A DNA stretch of 64,000 nt from Takakia lepidozioides (GCA_030704615.1 CM060734.1:1366001-1430000), one strand, 5' to 3'; positions 19,250-32,199 are shown, numbered from the stretch's first letter. Notes: generated by a model from the sequence alone, not told the origin. Made by a program: numbers and translations.

Positions 19250-21760
19250 GTGGGATCATGGTGGATGAAGAATTAAAGAATTTGATGTGAATCAAATTCC
19301 CTGTGAAACTAAGAAAGAAAGATTGTCCAAACAATTCTTTCAGAGGTTCTTGGAATTGCCAGACGGTTGCAAGGAAAACATTCTTAAGAGAGTGCATGAT
19401 GCTGATCCAGAGTGGGGTCTGGAGAAAGGAGTGATAAAAGATTTATCAAGTGGCCTGTAAAGGGAGAGCTAGATGGTTGCCAACACTGGTTTATGTGATA
19501 GCGTTGCTATCCATTAAACGAGTGGAGTTTGAAAGCTGGGAGGAACGGAAGGTGAATGTTTACACTCACATGCATGAAGAACTTTAAACTGGTAAAGAAT
19601 TGGATTCCTAAGGATATCTTGTGGATCAAACTTACACCAAGAACAGCTTTTCAGACGTGCTTGCCATATGGTTATATGGTAACGGAGCCTTCTAGTATAG
19701 CCAAGGGTGCATTAAAGCTTGAAAGAAATCCAGGCATATACGAGAGATACTACAGAAGAGAGTTTTGGTTATTGCCTCATTAAAGATATGAAAGACATGG
19801 GACATGAGTGATGAAAGGGAAAGCTAGACTCCACAGCTGTTCAGCGAAAAGAGAAAGTTATTTGAAAGCTAATTATCCATATCTCTGGGAGAGAGGAATA
19901 GACATAGGGGAATCATCTGGACCTCTCACACCATTAAGGCCAGAGAGTACATCACCCATACCGGAAAAACCAGAGTTGGATGCCACTCCTTCTTATTATT
20001 TACAAGAAAGATTAAGGGATTTGGTACAGGAAGAAGATCAGCCACGAGGAGAAAGATCTGAGGTACATCCCTGGGTTAAAGATTTGACAGAAATCTTTGA
20101 TCAGAGTTGGCATGGAACACCAAGAGCAGGAATTTCAGTTTCTAAAACACAAGACAAAGAAGGAGAGGAAGATGAGGCGGAGCCAACGGAGAGTTTAGAC
20201 TCTCCAACACCACTGCAGTTGAGTTATATGAGTGAGGAAGAAGAAATCCAAGAGAAGAACTTGGAAGATGAAAACAGAGAGAAGAATTTGGAAGATGAAG
20301 AGTATGAAGAAGTAGACCCAACAGTTGAGGTTGAGACTACAACCAGGACATCCCAACCTATTGGACCTAGATCAAGTGGAGCACTTGGATCACAGGCCAA
20401 CACAAGTGTCAGCTCAGGGGGATCAGGCGGGCAGCTTGGATCTGGCACTGGGGGGACAGGGAGTGTGGGAAGTAGTGCAACTGGAGCGGGGGGTATGGCA
20501 AGTACAAGAGGGCCAGTAGCAAAGAGTGCTCAGGGGCCAACACCTGGTGGGAGTTCCACCACTACAACAGCAGGTCCTCAAGGACCAACACCTACAGGAG
20601 GACCAGCACCTATCAAAGGGCAAGGTGTAGGGCCACAGATGGTGGTACCTCCAACACGAGCAAAACCACATTTTCCAATATATGCAGGAAAATGGGATCC
20701 TGATGTACACATCAGCCAATTTGAGCACATGTGTATTGTGAACAATGAGAATGGCGATGATGCCAAAATGAGACTGTTTCCTTGTTCACTTATCAAGAAA
20801 GCAAATGAATGGTATGCAAGGTTTCCTAATAATCATTTCCTAATGGCCTTAGTACAGCATTCCGAAACAGGTTCAAGACAAGCAAAACTGGGGATGAAGT
20901 GTATGGGTGTTTACAACAGTTGAGGCAAATGAAGCATGAAACTGTTGAAGAATATATGGAGAAAATGGAGTTAATGGTGAAAAAGTTGCAGTACCAGCAC
21001 CAGGATTATAGAAGACTTAGTTTGTGAGTGGACTAAGACCTGAATTACAAAAGAAAGTGGATATGCTACCTCATAATACAGTGGAGGAGGCATTCGAAAC
21101 AGCCAACAGAATTGAGCAATTGGGAATGCTCAAGAGAGATAAAAGGGAAGATGAGGACTCTGAAGATGAGTCTGATGAGGAAGAAGAGCAAGAGCTCAGG
21201 AGGAAGAGCAAGAAGAAGGAAAAGTTGAAGAGGGACAACTATGAGAAAAGACTGGAAGAAATCTTGAAAAAATACGCCACAGAGGCTGCAACACATTGGA
21301 GGAAGGGTGTTTGGTGTGCAAAGTGCCAAAATGAAGGCCATACCACAGCTAAATGTCACATGAAGGAGAAACACTGTACTATCTGTAAAATGGATAACCA
21401 TTCTACTGAGAATTGTTATTACAATAGAAGGACAGCTACAAGAGAACCTAGGCAAGTGAGGGTGCATCAAGTGCAACCCCAGCCAAGAAGAAACAATGAC
21501 CAGGACCACTATGGTAGGCCTGGTGGGTATAACAATGGTATGGCAGGAAGAGGTAATCCAAGAGGGAATTACCAAGGCAATCCCAGAGGCAACTATCAGG
21601 GTAATCCAAGGGGGAATTACCAGCCAGGGAATCAGGATTATAGAAATAATCCCAGAATAAACCAAGGGCGAGGACCCAATGGTGAAGAACTGTGTTACTA
21701 TTGTAACTAGGCAGGACATCGCAAAACAACCTGTCCATTCTGGATTAGACACTAGAATGA
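19250..21760 (+). pseudogene. gag region of copy C (capsid core and three CCHC knuckles)
   Basis: N-terminal blocks such as LSKQFFQRFLELPDGCKE and an acidic, Ser/Gly-rich linker precede a capsid-like core (FPIYAGKWDPDVHISQFEHM, LFPCSLIKKANEWYARF, about 20.66-20.83 kb). Nucleocapsid knuckles follow: CAKCQNEGHTTAKC, CTICKMDNHSTENC and CYYCN-stop-AGHRKTTC. Between the second and third is an Arg/Gly/Asn-rich repeat (NPRGNYQG). At least four frame interruptions are visible, one being the stop inside the third knuckle. Confidence 0.8.
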
Positions 21761-21764
21761 GATC

Positions 21765-22330
21765 ATGAGAGCTCCTGTGAATGAAGGCCCAGTAGTGGCA
21801 GCTCACATGGTTATGCCATGTTTTGTACCAGAAGTAAGTACAATGATAGTTACCAGAAGCAAAGCTAAACTATTACCTCCAGTGGATGAGGAAGAAGATG
21901 TTAATGAAGATGGCAGTGATGTGCCTGAAGATGATGAGGCATGGAGAGATGAGAAGGAACTGCACAAGGAAGTGGCTGATACCATAAGGGAAATGCAGAA
22001 GGATACTGATATCCCAATGGCAGATTCTTCTGACTCTGAAAGAGAAGATGAAGAAGGTGAAGATGAAGTGAAGCAAGAGGCTTCACAGGTGCAGGATAAT
22101 GAAGGGGCTTTGGCTGAAGTAATATGCTAGTCCAAAGCTAAGATTACAATTGGGCAGCTATTGGCTGTGGCACCCCATTGTAGACACAGGCTATATCAAG
22201 CAATCAATCAGATTGCTCATGAGTTGGGATTCATCCTGTACCTTGCCTATTTGATTGGTACTGACCCTGGTTATTCCTTGGACAAACCAGCTATTACAGA
22301 AGGTTTGTCAGACGATATGCACAGAAGGCA
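21765..22330 (+). pseudogene. Acidic linker and collapsed protease/RT of copy C
   Basis: An acidic stretch (DEEEDVNEDGSDVPEDDEAW) is followed, past a TAG, by only a few RT-adjacent residues (FILYLAYLIGTDPG). Comparison with copy D shows that most of the protease and all of the RT catalytic region are missing here. Confidence 0.7.
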
Positions 22331-22336
22331 GCACCA

Positions 22337-23153
22337 TTGAGCAAACTCTTGAAGAAGGATGCAGTGTTTGCATGGACAGCTGAATGTCAACAAGCTTTTG
22401 AGGAACTTACATTGTCAGTAACAACTACACCTGTACTGATTAACCCTCATTGGCATATGGTATTTCATGTACACTGTGATGCCTCAGGAGAAGCATTGGG
22501 GGCAGTGTTAGCCCAAAATGTCACAGGAAACATAGATTCACCTGTGTACTATGCTAGCAGATTGTTGAACAGTGTTGAGAGGAACTATAGCACTACTGAA
22601 AAAGAAGCTTTGGCAATGATTTATGCAGTCAAGAAATTCAGGCATTATCTACTTGGAAGGAAGTTTATGTTTTATGTGGATCATCAGGCTTTGATTTACT
22701 TGGTGAATAAGCCTTTGATAAGTGGCAGGATAGCAAGATGGTTGATTATCTTGCACAAGTTTGAATTCGAAGTTGTTTACAAGCCTGGACGTTTGCATCT
22801 TGTGGTAGATCACTTGTCACGCCTTTCAATAGGAGAACCCGCCATAGGAGTAGACGATCAACTGCCTGATGCGAGTTTATTTGCAGTGGAAGTGCAGGGA
22901 GCAGATGATTGGTTAGATTGGCAATGGCCAATCAGATATTACCTTACTCATGGTTAGTGCCCACCCAGTTATAGGAAGGAGCAGAGGAAAAGAATAGATA
23001 TCAAGGCATTACCATACACTATGATAGGTGGAAAATTGTATAAGCTAGGACCTGATGGAGTTCTTAAACGATGCTTGTACCACCATGAGGTAAATAAAGT
23101 TTTGGAAGAAGTTCATAAGGGAGTGGCTGGAGGTCATTTTGGAGAAGAGGCTA
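22337..23153 (+). pseudogene. RNase H and start of integrase, copy C
   Basis: RNase H with CDASGEALGAVLAQ, YSTTEKEALAMIYAVKKF (E), YVDHQALIYL (D) and VDHLSRL. After a TAG near 22,957 the frame continues into the integrase HHCC domain (RCLYHHEVNKVLEEVHKG, GGHFGEE) and is then truncated at 23,153. Confidence 0.8.
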
Positions 23154-24320
23154 CTCTCCATGGGACTTCTTTTTCTTCTTCTTCTTTTCCTTCCCCTTCT
23201 CCACGACCATCTCCTTCCCCTTTCCCGCTACTTCCTCTCTCTCCTTCTCCCTCTCCCTTCTCTCTCTCTCCTCGGCAGCCCCTTCATTGATGGTAAAAGG
23301 GATCTCGGGAGATCGAGGGCTCTTCTTCTTACCTTTGGTGTTTGGGTCCTTCATGAACACCACGTGCTCTCCCTCATTGGCAACCCCACTGGACTGCACC
23401 AATGAGGCCAGCCATGTTGTTGCCTCTTGAAGACAAATAACCCCTCCAAATTCAAAAAAAAAACAAGCAACAAAGAAAATCATGCATGCAAAGGAAAGGA
23501 AAAATCATGGAACAAGGTGCAACAGTTGTACCTTTGCAAGCTTGTCCGACTCGCCCCTGGTGTCACCCGATGTGGGAGGAGTCCCCGTTGCCGGATGTGC
23601 CCGCTCTATCCCCTCCGGAGCGCCACTGGAAGTAGATTCCAGATATGGAGCATAGCCGGCGGCGGCGCCCCGTAGTCCAGGGCCTTCTTTGCTGACCGCT
23701 CAGGCTCGGGGAAGGGTGTCGCTGATCGGCTAGGCTGCTCCGAACCGGCCCATACCTCCTCCTCTGCCCCCCCCAAATGCGTATCAGGGTAGAAGCCCTC
23801 ACCCGGCTTGACTTCTTCGAGGCGCTTCGCTATCTTGGCCACTTCATTGGCCCTCCTCGTCTCCTCCTCCCTCATCGACAACAATGGGCTGGCAATGGAG
23901 GCTTTCAAAGGCCCTTGAACCTGACGTTGGGCCTTGGCAAGTGCAGCCTTTGCTGCAGAGGAAGGGGTCGCTATGGGGTTGACATCCAAAAGGTGCCCAT
24001 ACCGGGCCCCCGAACGGGGGATGTGCTTGCCAAGGTACATTTCACCCGTCTTGGTGGCCGGGGGTGTGCTCAACTGAGCATCCGGCTCAGCAATAACCTC
24101 CCGAATAGGAGAGTTGGCTGAGCCGGCCCCTGGTGCATCCAATGTGGACAAGAGGGGGGGTACTGGCCTCGGGGGGCAAACGAGCCCTCCGGCTGCGGCT
24201 GTCGACGGGGCTGGTTAGCCGTGAGACGCCCGGGCGCGTCACACGTGCCGGCAGAGCAAACGGATTGTCCGCCCATTTCTTTGGGGCAGGGGACTTCTTC
24301 TCTTCCCCATAAGCTGGCAC
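23154..24320 (-). pseudogene. Fragment of an unknown charged, coiled-coil-rich gene
   Basis: Minus-strand coding-like stretches. One at about 24,320-23,600 begins after a TGACAG and reads ARVTRPGVSRLTSP, PIREVIAEPDAQLS and REEETRRANEVAKIAKRL. It has a frame change at a G-run near 24,155. The other, at 23,483-23,154, has EHVVFMKDPNTKGKKKSPRS followed by a Glu/Arg/Lys-only tail. The junction with retrotransposon C truncates it. I do not recognise the protein. Composition suggests a structural or retroelement-derived gene. Confidence 0.4.
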
Positions 24321-24452
24321 CTGTCATGCAAACCCACAAGTTGGCCTCATTAGGAACATTCCAGATCAAAAACAAAAAAACCAAGCATGTCGGGGGCTGA
24401 GAGTAGCAAGTGCTCGGGGTCTCGAGAGGGGGCAACAAAAAGAAAAGAAAAA

Positions 24453-24520
24453 GGGGGGGGGGGGGGGGAGTGACTGAGCACCACGGGCTCAATCACTCCC
24501 CCCCCCCCCCCCCCCCCCCC
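24453..24520. repeat. Poly-G / poly-C inverted repeat
   Basis: Sixteen G (24,453-24,468), then AGTGA, a 19-nt loop, TCACT and 23 C (24,498-24,520), flanked by A-run and T-run. The arms are complementary beyond the homopolymers (AGTGA/TCACT), so the whole is a foldback and also a potential G-quadruplex. Confidence 0.8.
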
Positions 24521-24544
24521 ATTTTTTATTTTTCTTGGTTTCCT

Positions 24545-24684
<140 letters not shown>

Positions 24685-24854
24685 CTCTTGCTGTTCACAA
24701 AGTAAACAACCACAAGGAGAGAGGGTGCAGAAAAAGTTAAAAGATTGTACTCATAAGACGTTGTTTGCCGTAGCCTCGTGGCCATTGACCCCGCGCCCAG
24801 TTTGAGCGGAATCAAAAGGGACAGAACCTGCCTCTGTCAGGGGCCGACGTTGGT

Positions 24855-24859
24855 AGTAA
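24855..24859. repeat. Target-site duplication of copy D (AGTAA), left
   Basis: AGTAA lies directly before the LTR terminus TGTCGCGCGG and recurs at 37,905-37,909 directly after the other terminus. Five bp is the usual Ty3/gypsy duplication. Confidence 0.85.
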
Positions 24860-25776
24860 TGTCGCGCGGCTTTTACTCTTTACTCACCCATCCCCTTCGC
24901 TATTCGAGGCGGAAACTCCAAGATAGAAAGTTGGAAATCTCTAAGTACTCAGCCCGCGCAGAACAATCAGTCATGACCTACAGCTAGTGTATCATGGGGG
25001 TTTCCTATTTGTTTCCCTTTGGTATTCATGTTAGCTATCTTACCATTGATAATTAAGTATCAGTTTGCTTTATCAATCTATTGGTTCCATCACTCATCCA
25101 TTCATTCACAGCTTCACTCAGATCTCTCTACACAATGTGATTGTATCGTAAAAGTATCCGATTATGATTTATCAGGTATCAGGCCGAAGCCATTGTGTCT
25201 CTAATCTGCTCTACAATATCATCATCTCTCTATCGTCACTTCCGTCCCTCATCTCTGCCCGATCCCCTCTCCTCTATCACCAAGAAGTCCTCCTCCGAAT
25301 GATCCCTCAATTCCCCGTTTCTCTCCTTTATCTTCCTATCCGCGTTCTAACCGTTTCCCTCACTAACCGTCGTCTGTGAACTAACATGTTCCCTTCGCAG
25401 GTGTTGTTCCCCACAGTCGTTCCTGTCCTACTCTTCGTTCCCTATGATCGTGACAGCTGTGTCAAGCTGTGACTGGCTGTGTGAAATTGTGACGGGCTGT
25501 GAATGGCTGTGCGACTGTGTTTGGCTGTGTCGGCTGTGACTGGCTGTGTGGCTGTGCCGGGCTGTGTCGGCTGTGTCGGCTGTGTCTGTTGTGACGACTG
25601 TGACGGGCTGTGTTGGGCTGTGTGGGCTTGACGACTGTGACGGCTGTGACGACTGTGTAACCCCTGCTACAGTCGCTGCTGTCACCCCTAAGGCTCCTGT
25701 TGGTCTCAGTCTGTGCAAAAATAAGGGTACCCTACAGATCCCTATAAGTGTCTAAGTCCCCGACAGTCCTCTAACA
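24860..25776 (-). repeat. 3' LTR of copy D
   Basis: Starts on the minus strand TGTTAGAGGACTGTCGGGG and ends GCGCGACA. It is near-identical to 36,960-37,904 apart from indels and includes a GGCTGTGAC-rich segment (25,440-25,660). Confidence 0.92.
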
Positions 25777-25797
25777 TTACCCTTCCCCCTCAAAAGC
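25777..25797 (-). promoter_or_regulatory. Polypurine tract of copy D
   Basis: Minus strand GAGGGGGAAGGGTAA directly abuts the TG of the 3' LTR, as expected for the plus-strand priming site. Confidence 0.85.
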
Positions 25798-25811
25798 CGT
25801 GTCCTCACGGT

Positions 25812-28800
25812 TTACTGATTTCGACTAGCAAACCTTTGTGAGTGAGCACCTTCTTGACGTTGAGAGTTTCGTGGCGGACTGTGTGTACGAGCCCGAGGTC
25901 TGTCTCTGGTTGACGGAGATGGTTGATCACTACCTGGATAAGTGAGGCCCTCTGGAGGCTGATATCGAGGTAACCTTTCCGGCATAGGAGACCCCCCCCT
26001 TCGCTTCTTCTCTGCCATCTGAACTGCATAGTCTTCTCCCATGTCAAAAGAATTTGGTGAAGAAACAGTTGTATCAGAATCCTCATCGCCTCTCAGGTGT
26101 TTTAATTTTCGAACTTTTTGTGGAATCATCTGGGGCATACAATGCTGTCCTACCATGTCTGGAAGTTTGTATTTTACAACTTGGTGTAACCGCTGAACAG
26201 CAAAATTGGTGTAGACACTGAGCTCCTTGTCTGTCCAGGTGAGTGGGGTACCAATTACTGGTGCAGCGTGCAAGTATTTCCATGCCACATGTCCCTTATA
26301 GAAAATGTCATCAATGCCGAATTTCTGTGTTGACAAATGGTTCCAGGCCGCTTGAAACCATGAACGAATTTGAGAATCCTTTTGCATCATAACTTTTGGG
26401 TCATATAGGTACATATGAGGTGGCACCGAAGGTAATACCCAATGATCTCCACTGGAATAACTCAGAAAGCGTGTTTGCATCTTTTGTTGCTCAATGTGGT
26501 AACGTACCAGAAAACAAGCAGCGTAGTATAACCCGCACCCCATGACAATACTTGCTATCCTCCTTGGTCTTGGTATAAATGAGTCCATGTACAACCTGGA
26601 AAGCAATCAATTCCCTCAACATGGTACCTGCTTCGTGCCAGTATTGTGCAAAGTGATGATCTTCAATATGTCGATTGTTCGGAAGAACTTTAGTCCTAGT
26701 TGCCACTGGCAGCCAATACGCATGATTTGGTAGTAATGTGCGAATGACTGCGGAGGACTAAATTCTTTCCAAGCCAAATCCAACATGATGGGAATTTGGT
26801 TGAAGGGCATAATCATAGCCCTGTACTCCTTGCAGCTGGAGTTTTAGGTGGGTTAAAAGCGGCATTGCCCCATACCTCCGGCTGTGGTGGCTGTGGTGTG
26901 GTTGTAGTAACCACAGGTTCAGCTACTGTACAGTGACTTGTTGTGGTGGTGGTGGTACTGGCTCTTGTATCATTGGCATCTCCTGCACCTCCTGTGAAGA
27001 CTGAAAAGCCAAAGTTCTGGCTTGTAAATAAGAAGCCATTAGCTGTTCCTGAGGGATATAGACTCTTTGGTCGATGTTTGAAGTGAGGTCTTCCACTTGA
27101 GTCTGGAGTCCGTCTACATCCTCTTGTAACTCTGCTATCCTACTATAGACATTGTCTATAGTAGTTGTGGCAATGTTCTGCACCTGCAGCCTGAGCTCAT
27201 TCATCTCGCTTTGGGTGAGCTTCCGTGGTGCTTTGCCCTCTACTGGCCCTTGTGCTAACCAGACCTGCATAAGGCTGTTATCCACCAAGTTGCTTGTGGT
27301 TCCCTGAGAGTTTGCTCCTCTCTTAGCTTGTACAATTCCAACTGCTGTTGTAAAGCCTCCATGCGCTTCGCCTGAGGTTCAACCAATTGCGCATAAGCAG
27401 CAAGTAGATTATTGGCTTCCTTCCAAGCCTTGTTATTGACCGATTTCATTTCTATTGGCCATGATGGTTTGTTGCAACTCCACGATGTGCTTCTCTTGAT
27501 CAGCTTCACTGCCTGTATTGCTTGAAAGTATCTTCATTGCGACAGATTGTATTCTTCATATCGACAATGAGCTTCATTTGCTCAACATTCTCTTCTTCTG
27601 CCTTCGTACATTTTTCCGCTTGACTGTTTATTTCTTTTGTAGATTGGTCAAGCATAGTTGTAAATGTAGCACATTGTATCGCCATCCTGTTATGCACTGT
27701 GCAACTCCGTATGTAGTGCATTCAGTTCTTGCAACTTGCTTTCATGCTGCACCTGCATTTGGTATAGCTGTTGCTTATGTGCTTCGTGCAACTGGTCTTG
27801 CGCGAGGCCTGCCTCAATCAATTGTTCCTTGGCCAATTGCAAAGCCATTTCTGTATTTCCAAGTCCTGCTTCATCTTGAGAGTGACCTCTTCATCGACCT
27901 TGTTTGCACACTCAGTGGCAAGTCGAGCCTCAAACTCCTTCCTGAGTTCCTCTCTCAAGGCTGTCAATTGGGTAATTGGAACATGGGATTTGACATAAGT
28001 CCCCAACAAAATTAAGTGTCCTGCCTATGGAACTCATCAGCATTGCCTGTTGAGGGTCATCATGGTGAGGTTGCTGCTGTTCCTCCTGATCTTCAACAGT
28101 GTGATGTCTCACTAACCATTCAGGCCATTGTCCCACCGGATTTTCTTCCTGAACTACTTCATCTATCACCGGTGCTACAGTGTGACCTTCCGCCTGTGGT
28201 ACCTCCGACACAGGTGTGTGTATTATATGCACCTCAGGATTTCCCTTGGGCAACTGTTGCACCTCTGGATTTCTGTCTCCTTGACCAGACCAATATTCAT
28301 AGAGAAGGTCCCCCTTCTCTATTTCTGCCACTATCTGTTCTGTAGTTGGAATATCTAACCCTTCACTTTCCAAATCAATTATTTCTGGTTGAGCTGCATG
28401 GATAACTTGTGACCTTGTGACAAGTCGTTCAGGTGGCTGTGATGGTTGTGATGCAGAAGTAACTTCCTCCTCCTCTCTCTGAAGGTCCTGCTTCCAGTAA
28501 TAGCATTTCTCTGTGCTGCTGTGCCCCTTCCTGGCCATGAGCTTGGGAAACATTATCATGCGGAATCCGTGAAGCCAGTGGATCCGCCACTACAGTCTTT
28601 CCCCGTCTCTGCCTCTTAGTCTCGGGTTGCCCTGCTAGTCCACCCTCACTGTGTGAAGAGCCTTGCTCTTCCATTGCAGTTGTTTCTGGCTCAAACACTC
28701 CCATTTCCTTTCTTTTTCTTGCGCATTAAGTATGCCAGAATCAAGGATTATTTGAGCAATGATTGGGCCAGACACTATGATAGGAGACTTTGCGGTAGTA

Positions 28801-29583
28801 CCTTGTAATCTTTTCATCTCCTCTACCAGTGCGTTGTACATTATGTCCGCCCATTGTACCTCTTGTCCCTTCAGGCCTTTGAGTATTTCCTCTGAAGGAT
28901 CTGCTCAAATACTGTTGGTTCTGTTTCATGGCAATCAGAACGTTCAATACCTGGCCTACCTCTTTTAACCCTGGGTACACAGCCTTGGTACAAGCATAAC
29001 CCTGAGTTTTAAAGAAACTCCCTTCTTGGAATAAGTCCCCTATTTGCAGTCTTGCCCTGTGTTCTCCACATGCACCTGACCTGCTGGCAATCGAAACAAT
29101 TGCTGGAGGTATAGGGGAGTAATCATTAATTCAACTCCCTTCACCGTTGTTGTTCCTGTCCTTGGCTCAAAGTTCTGCAAAAATTGTAACATGTACTGTC
29201 TATGGTGTAGTGTCCAATCTAGGCTTTGCAATCCTTGCAATCTCAGCTCCTCCAGTATCTGTATCGCCTGTGGGGTAGCAATCGTTTGTTTCTGCAGAAT
29301 TGTGGTGCTCTTCACCCTGATTTCCTCCATTCCTCTCACTCTCTTCATTTTAGACTCACAGAACTGTTTTGGCTGTAAACAACTGCAGGAATGCCTGTAG
29401 TGCACAAAGCATAAACGTATGGTTGCCGCAGAAAGCTATGGGTAATTTCTTGTAAGCCTGCGGGGCTTGCAAGCATCGCTCAAGAGAAAAGCTCCGCTCT
29501 GTCCTTTCGTGTCTATGCCACTGCGTAAGTAATATTGCGAGCGTATAGTCTGTTAGTTCCTCCATAGTTTCCAAGTATAGCAT
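25812..29583 (-). CDS. Extra 3' coding region of copy D (function unknown)
   Basis: Downstream of integrase and in the same sense as pol. Coding-like blocks in order are: ELTDYTLAILLTQWHRHE (29.5 kb); ITPLYLQQLFRLPAG (29.1 kb); a charged Gln/Pro/Glu-rich middle (28.6-27.9 kb); coiled-coil heptads such as RIAELQEDVDGLQTQVEDL (27.5-26.9 kb); and a better-preserved 264-residue C-terminal stretch (26,606-25,812) with QKFGIDDIFYKGHVAWKYLH and an Arg/Ser/Pro-rich tail. Several frame changes interrupt it. The ITP..LQQLF.LP block faintly resembles plant-mobile-domain-like proteins carried by some retroelements. That is a guess. Confidence 0.5.
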
Positions 29584-30014
29584 TGATGGTCTGTCCTGTC
29601 GAGACGCCCGTTACTCAGAACGACGCCGCCTCTTGCGCTCAATTTCCCTCCATTTTCTTGATCCTTTCTCTGGTTTTCTATTGGCTGTATCCGCTGTGAC
29701 TGGATTTTAGATTTTATCTTCTTTAGTGGACTTTCCTGTTGGATAGTCCACTAGGATCACACATGTGACAAGAATTCGCTTTTCTGTACTTGCCGTTCGT
29801 TCCGTTTCCCTTTTTCCGTATCATTAATGGGCCCGCCTTTCATCCCTTTTGACGGCCGTTCTTGTCCTCTTTCTTTTTGACACCTGTTCTTGCACTTCCT
29901 TCTCGGCTGTGTGTCGCGCCCTTGACCTCCACGTGTCTATTTTTAAAGTAATTTCCGTTTCTCTTCCGTCAGCCATTTTCCTGAAGTTATTATGTGTCCA
30001 CTTGTCACTGATTC

Positions 30015-30240
30015 TATGGATCGTGTAACTTAGTAGGCTGTGTTGAGCTGTGACAGGCTGTGTCATACTGTGTTACGCTGTGATAGGCTGTGATGCACTG
30101 TGGTAAGCTGTGATAGGCTGTGACACGCTGTGGTAGGTTGTGATAGGCTGTGTTGCGCCGTGCTGGGCTGTGATAGGCTGTGATGGGCTGTGATAGGCTG
30201 TGATGTGTGATAGGCATGGGCTGTGATAGGTGTGTCACGT
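30015..30240. repeat. GGCTGTGATA tandem repeat inside copy D
   Basis: About 20 variants of a 10-bp unit ctgtgatagg, located between the integrase end and the extra coding region. It gives long His/Ser/Gln-rich translations that are not genes. Confidence 0.85.
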
Positions 30241-30425
30241 TTGTTTTGCCCACCCTGGTCATATATGCTGGGCCTAGCGACAAGTGCTCCATACTCCGTT
30301 CGTAACACTGGTGCAGCCCGTGACTGCTCTTGCGTTTTCAACATGCAAATCATGCTGCAGGGTTTGTCATGGATACCACTGTACCCTTCAACTTATTTGC
30401 ATTGACTCTTCCCAGCATTTCTTTG

Positions 30426-31504
30426 TTAATGGTTTGTAACATGGCGGTTTGTTATCATACATCTTTTGTATGACATAAGGTCCTTTCCATGGTGATTTAA
30501 GCTTAGAAGCTTGAATCTTTCCTTTCTTCTGCAACCATAGAACCAAATCCCCCTCTTAAAAGTCTTTAACTTGCCTTCATCAAACTGTTCCTTTCGCTTC
30601 ATCTGAATTCTGGTCATATTATCAGCTGCATCAGCACGTACTTCTTCCACATGGTATAATTCATGTTTCCTGACCTTGATGGAGTCTTGCAATTCCATTC
30701 TCCCCACTCCGTTCTCATGGTAGGTAACAGGAATTCCACTGGAAGTAAGGCTTCCATACCATAAACTAATTGGAATGGTGTATACTTAGTGGTGACTTTA
30801 TATGAAGTCCTGTATGACCACAAAGCTGTCAGCAGCTTTGTATCCCAATCCGTTCTGTTTGCATTGACTATCTTAGCCAAGATAGTACATAGTATTTTGT
30901 TGGTAGCCTCTGCCTGCCCATTACCCTGTGGGTAATATGTTGTACTCTTTCTATGCACAATCATAAACTCTTTAGTCAACAACTCAATGGTCTCATTCAT
31001 GAAGTGACTTCCTTGATCACTGATAAATTCTAAGGGACAGCCAAATCGTAAGTATGTTCTCGTACAGGAACCTTGCTGTGGACTTGGCTGTGTTGTCCCT
31101 CAAAGCTTTAGCTTCCACCCACTTTGTAGTATAATCAGTGGCTGTAATTATGTACCTGTTCGTGTATTCTTGGATGGTGGGTTAATTGGTCCAACAAAGT
31201 CTAGTCCCCATTTCTGAAATGGTTCCGTAGGCATTGTAGGATGCAAGGCCATCCTTCCAGATCTCTGCAAAGGTCCTAGCCTCTGACATTCATCACACTT
31301 CTGACAATACTCGTGTACATCTTTGAACAAAGTAGGCCACCAGTATCCTGCGAGTAGTATCTTTCTACTGGTAGTCTCTTCTCCAAAATGACCTCCAGCC
31401 ACTCCTTTATGAACTTCCGCCAAAACTTTATTTACTTCATGGTGGTACAAGCATCGTTTTAGTACTCCATCAGGTCCTAACTTATACATTCTGCTTCCTA
31501 CCAT
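30426..31504 (-). pseudogene. Integrase of copy D
   Basis: HHCC zinc domain (YHHEVNKVLAEVHKG, CQKCDECQ), then the catalytic core with WGLDFVGPI (D), [10 protein letters not shown] (D) and YYPQGNGQAEATNK (E), followed by WSYRTSYKVTT and GMEALLP. A frame change lies between 31,148 and 31,000. Confidence 0.85.
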
Positions 31505-32160
31505 AGTATAAGTAAAGCTTTGATAGCGATTCTTCTCTGCTCCTTACCATAACTAGGTGGGCACTGACCATGAGCAAGGTAGTATCTGATTGGCCACTGC
31601 CAATCTAACCAGTCATCTGCACTTCCCTGCACCTCCACTGCAAAGAGACTCGCATCTGGTAATTGATCATCTCCTGTGGCTGGTTCTCCTGTTGACAATC
31701 GTGACAAATGATCCGCCACAAGATGCAGTCCAGGCTTGTAAACAACCTCGAACTCAAACTCGTGCAAGATTATCAACCATCTTGCTATTCTTCCGCTTAT
31801 CAGAGGTTTGTTTACCCAGGTATATCAGAGCCTGGTGATCCACATAGAACATAAACTTCTTGCCCAACAGGTAATGCCTGAATTTCTTCACTGCATAGAT
31901 CATTGCCAATGCTTCTCTTTCCGTTGTGCTATAGTTCCTCTCAGCACTGTTCATCAACCGGCTAGCATAGTACACAGGTGAATCTATTTCCCTGTAACAT
32001 TCTGGGCTAACACCGCTCCCAACGCTTCTCCTGATGCATCGCAGTGAACATGGAATACTACATGCCAGTGAGGGTTAATCAGCACAGGTGTAGTTGTTAC
32101 TGACAGTGTAAGTTCCTCAAACCTGTTGACATTCAGCTGTCCAGGCAAACACTGCATCTT
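31498..32160 (-). pseudogene. RNase H of copy D
   Basis: Contains HCDASGEA, YSTTEREALAMIYAVKKF and YVDHQALIYL, then VADHLSRL and the linker SLFAVEVQG to integrase. It is broken by frame shifts near 31,975 and 31,800. Confidence 0.8.
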
Positions 32161-32199
32161 TCTTCAGAGTTTGCTCAATGGTGCTGCTATTTGTGCATA

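Larger units (their letters stand above)
18260..23153 (+). mobile_element. Retrotransposon copy C: Ty3/gypsy, 3'-truncated
   Basis: Same family as the complete copy D. It has a 5' LTR (18,260-19,193), a primer-site-like TGGCGACCATACTGGGG at 19,197, gag, CCHC knuckles, an acidic linker and RNase H. It stops in the integrase zinc-binding region at about 23,153, where unrelated sequence begins. The protease and RT are deleted: the linker jumps near 22.2 kb to a short RT remnant and then to RNase H. Stops and frameshifts are frequent, so the copy is defective. Confidence 0.85.
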
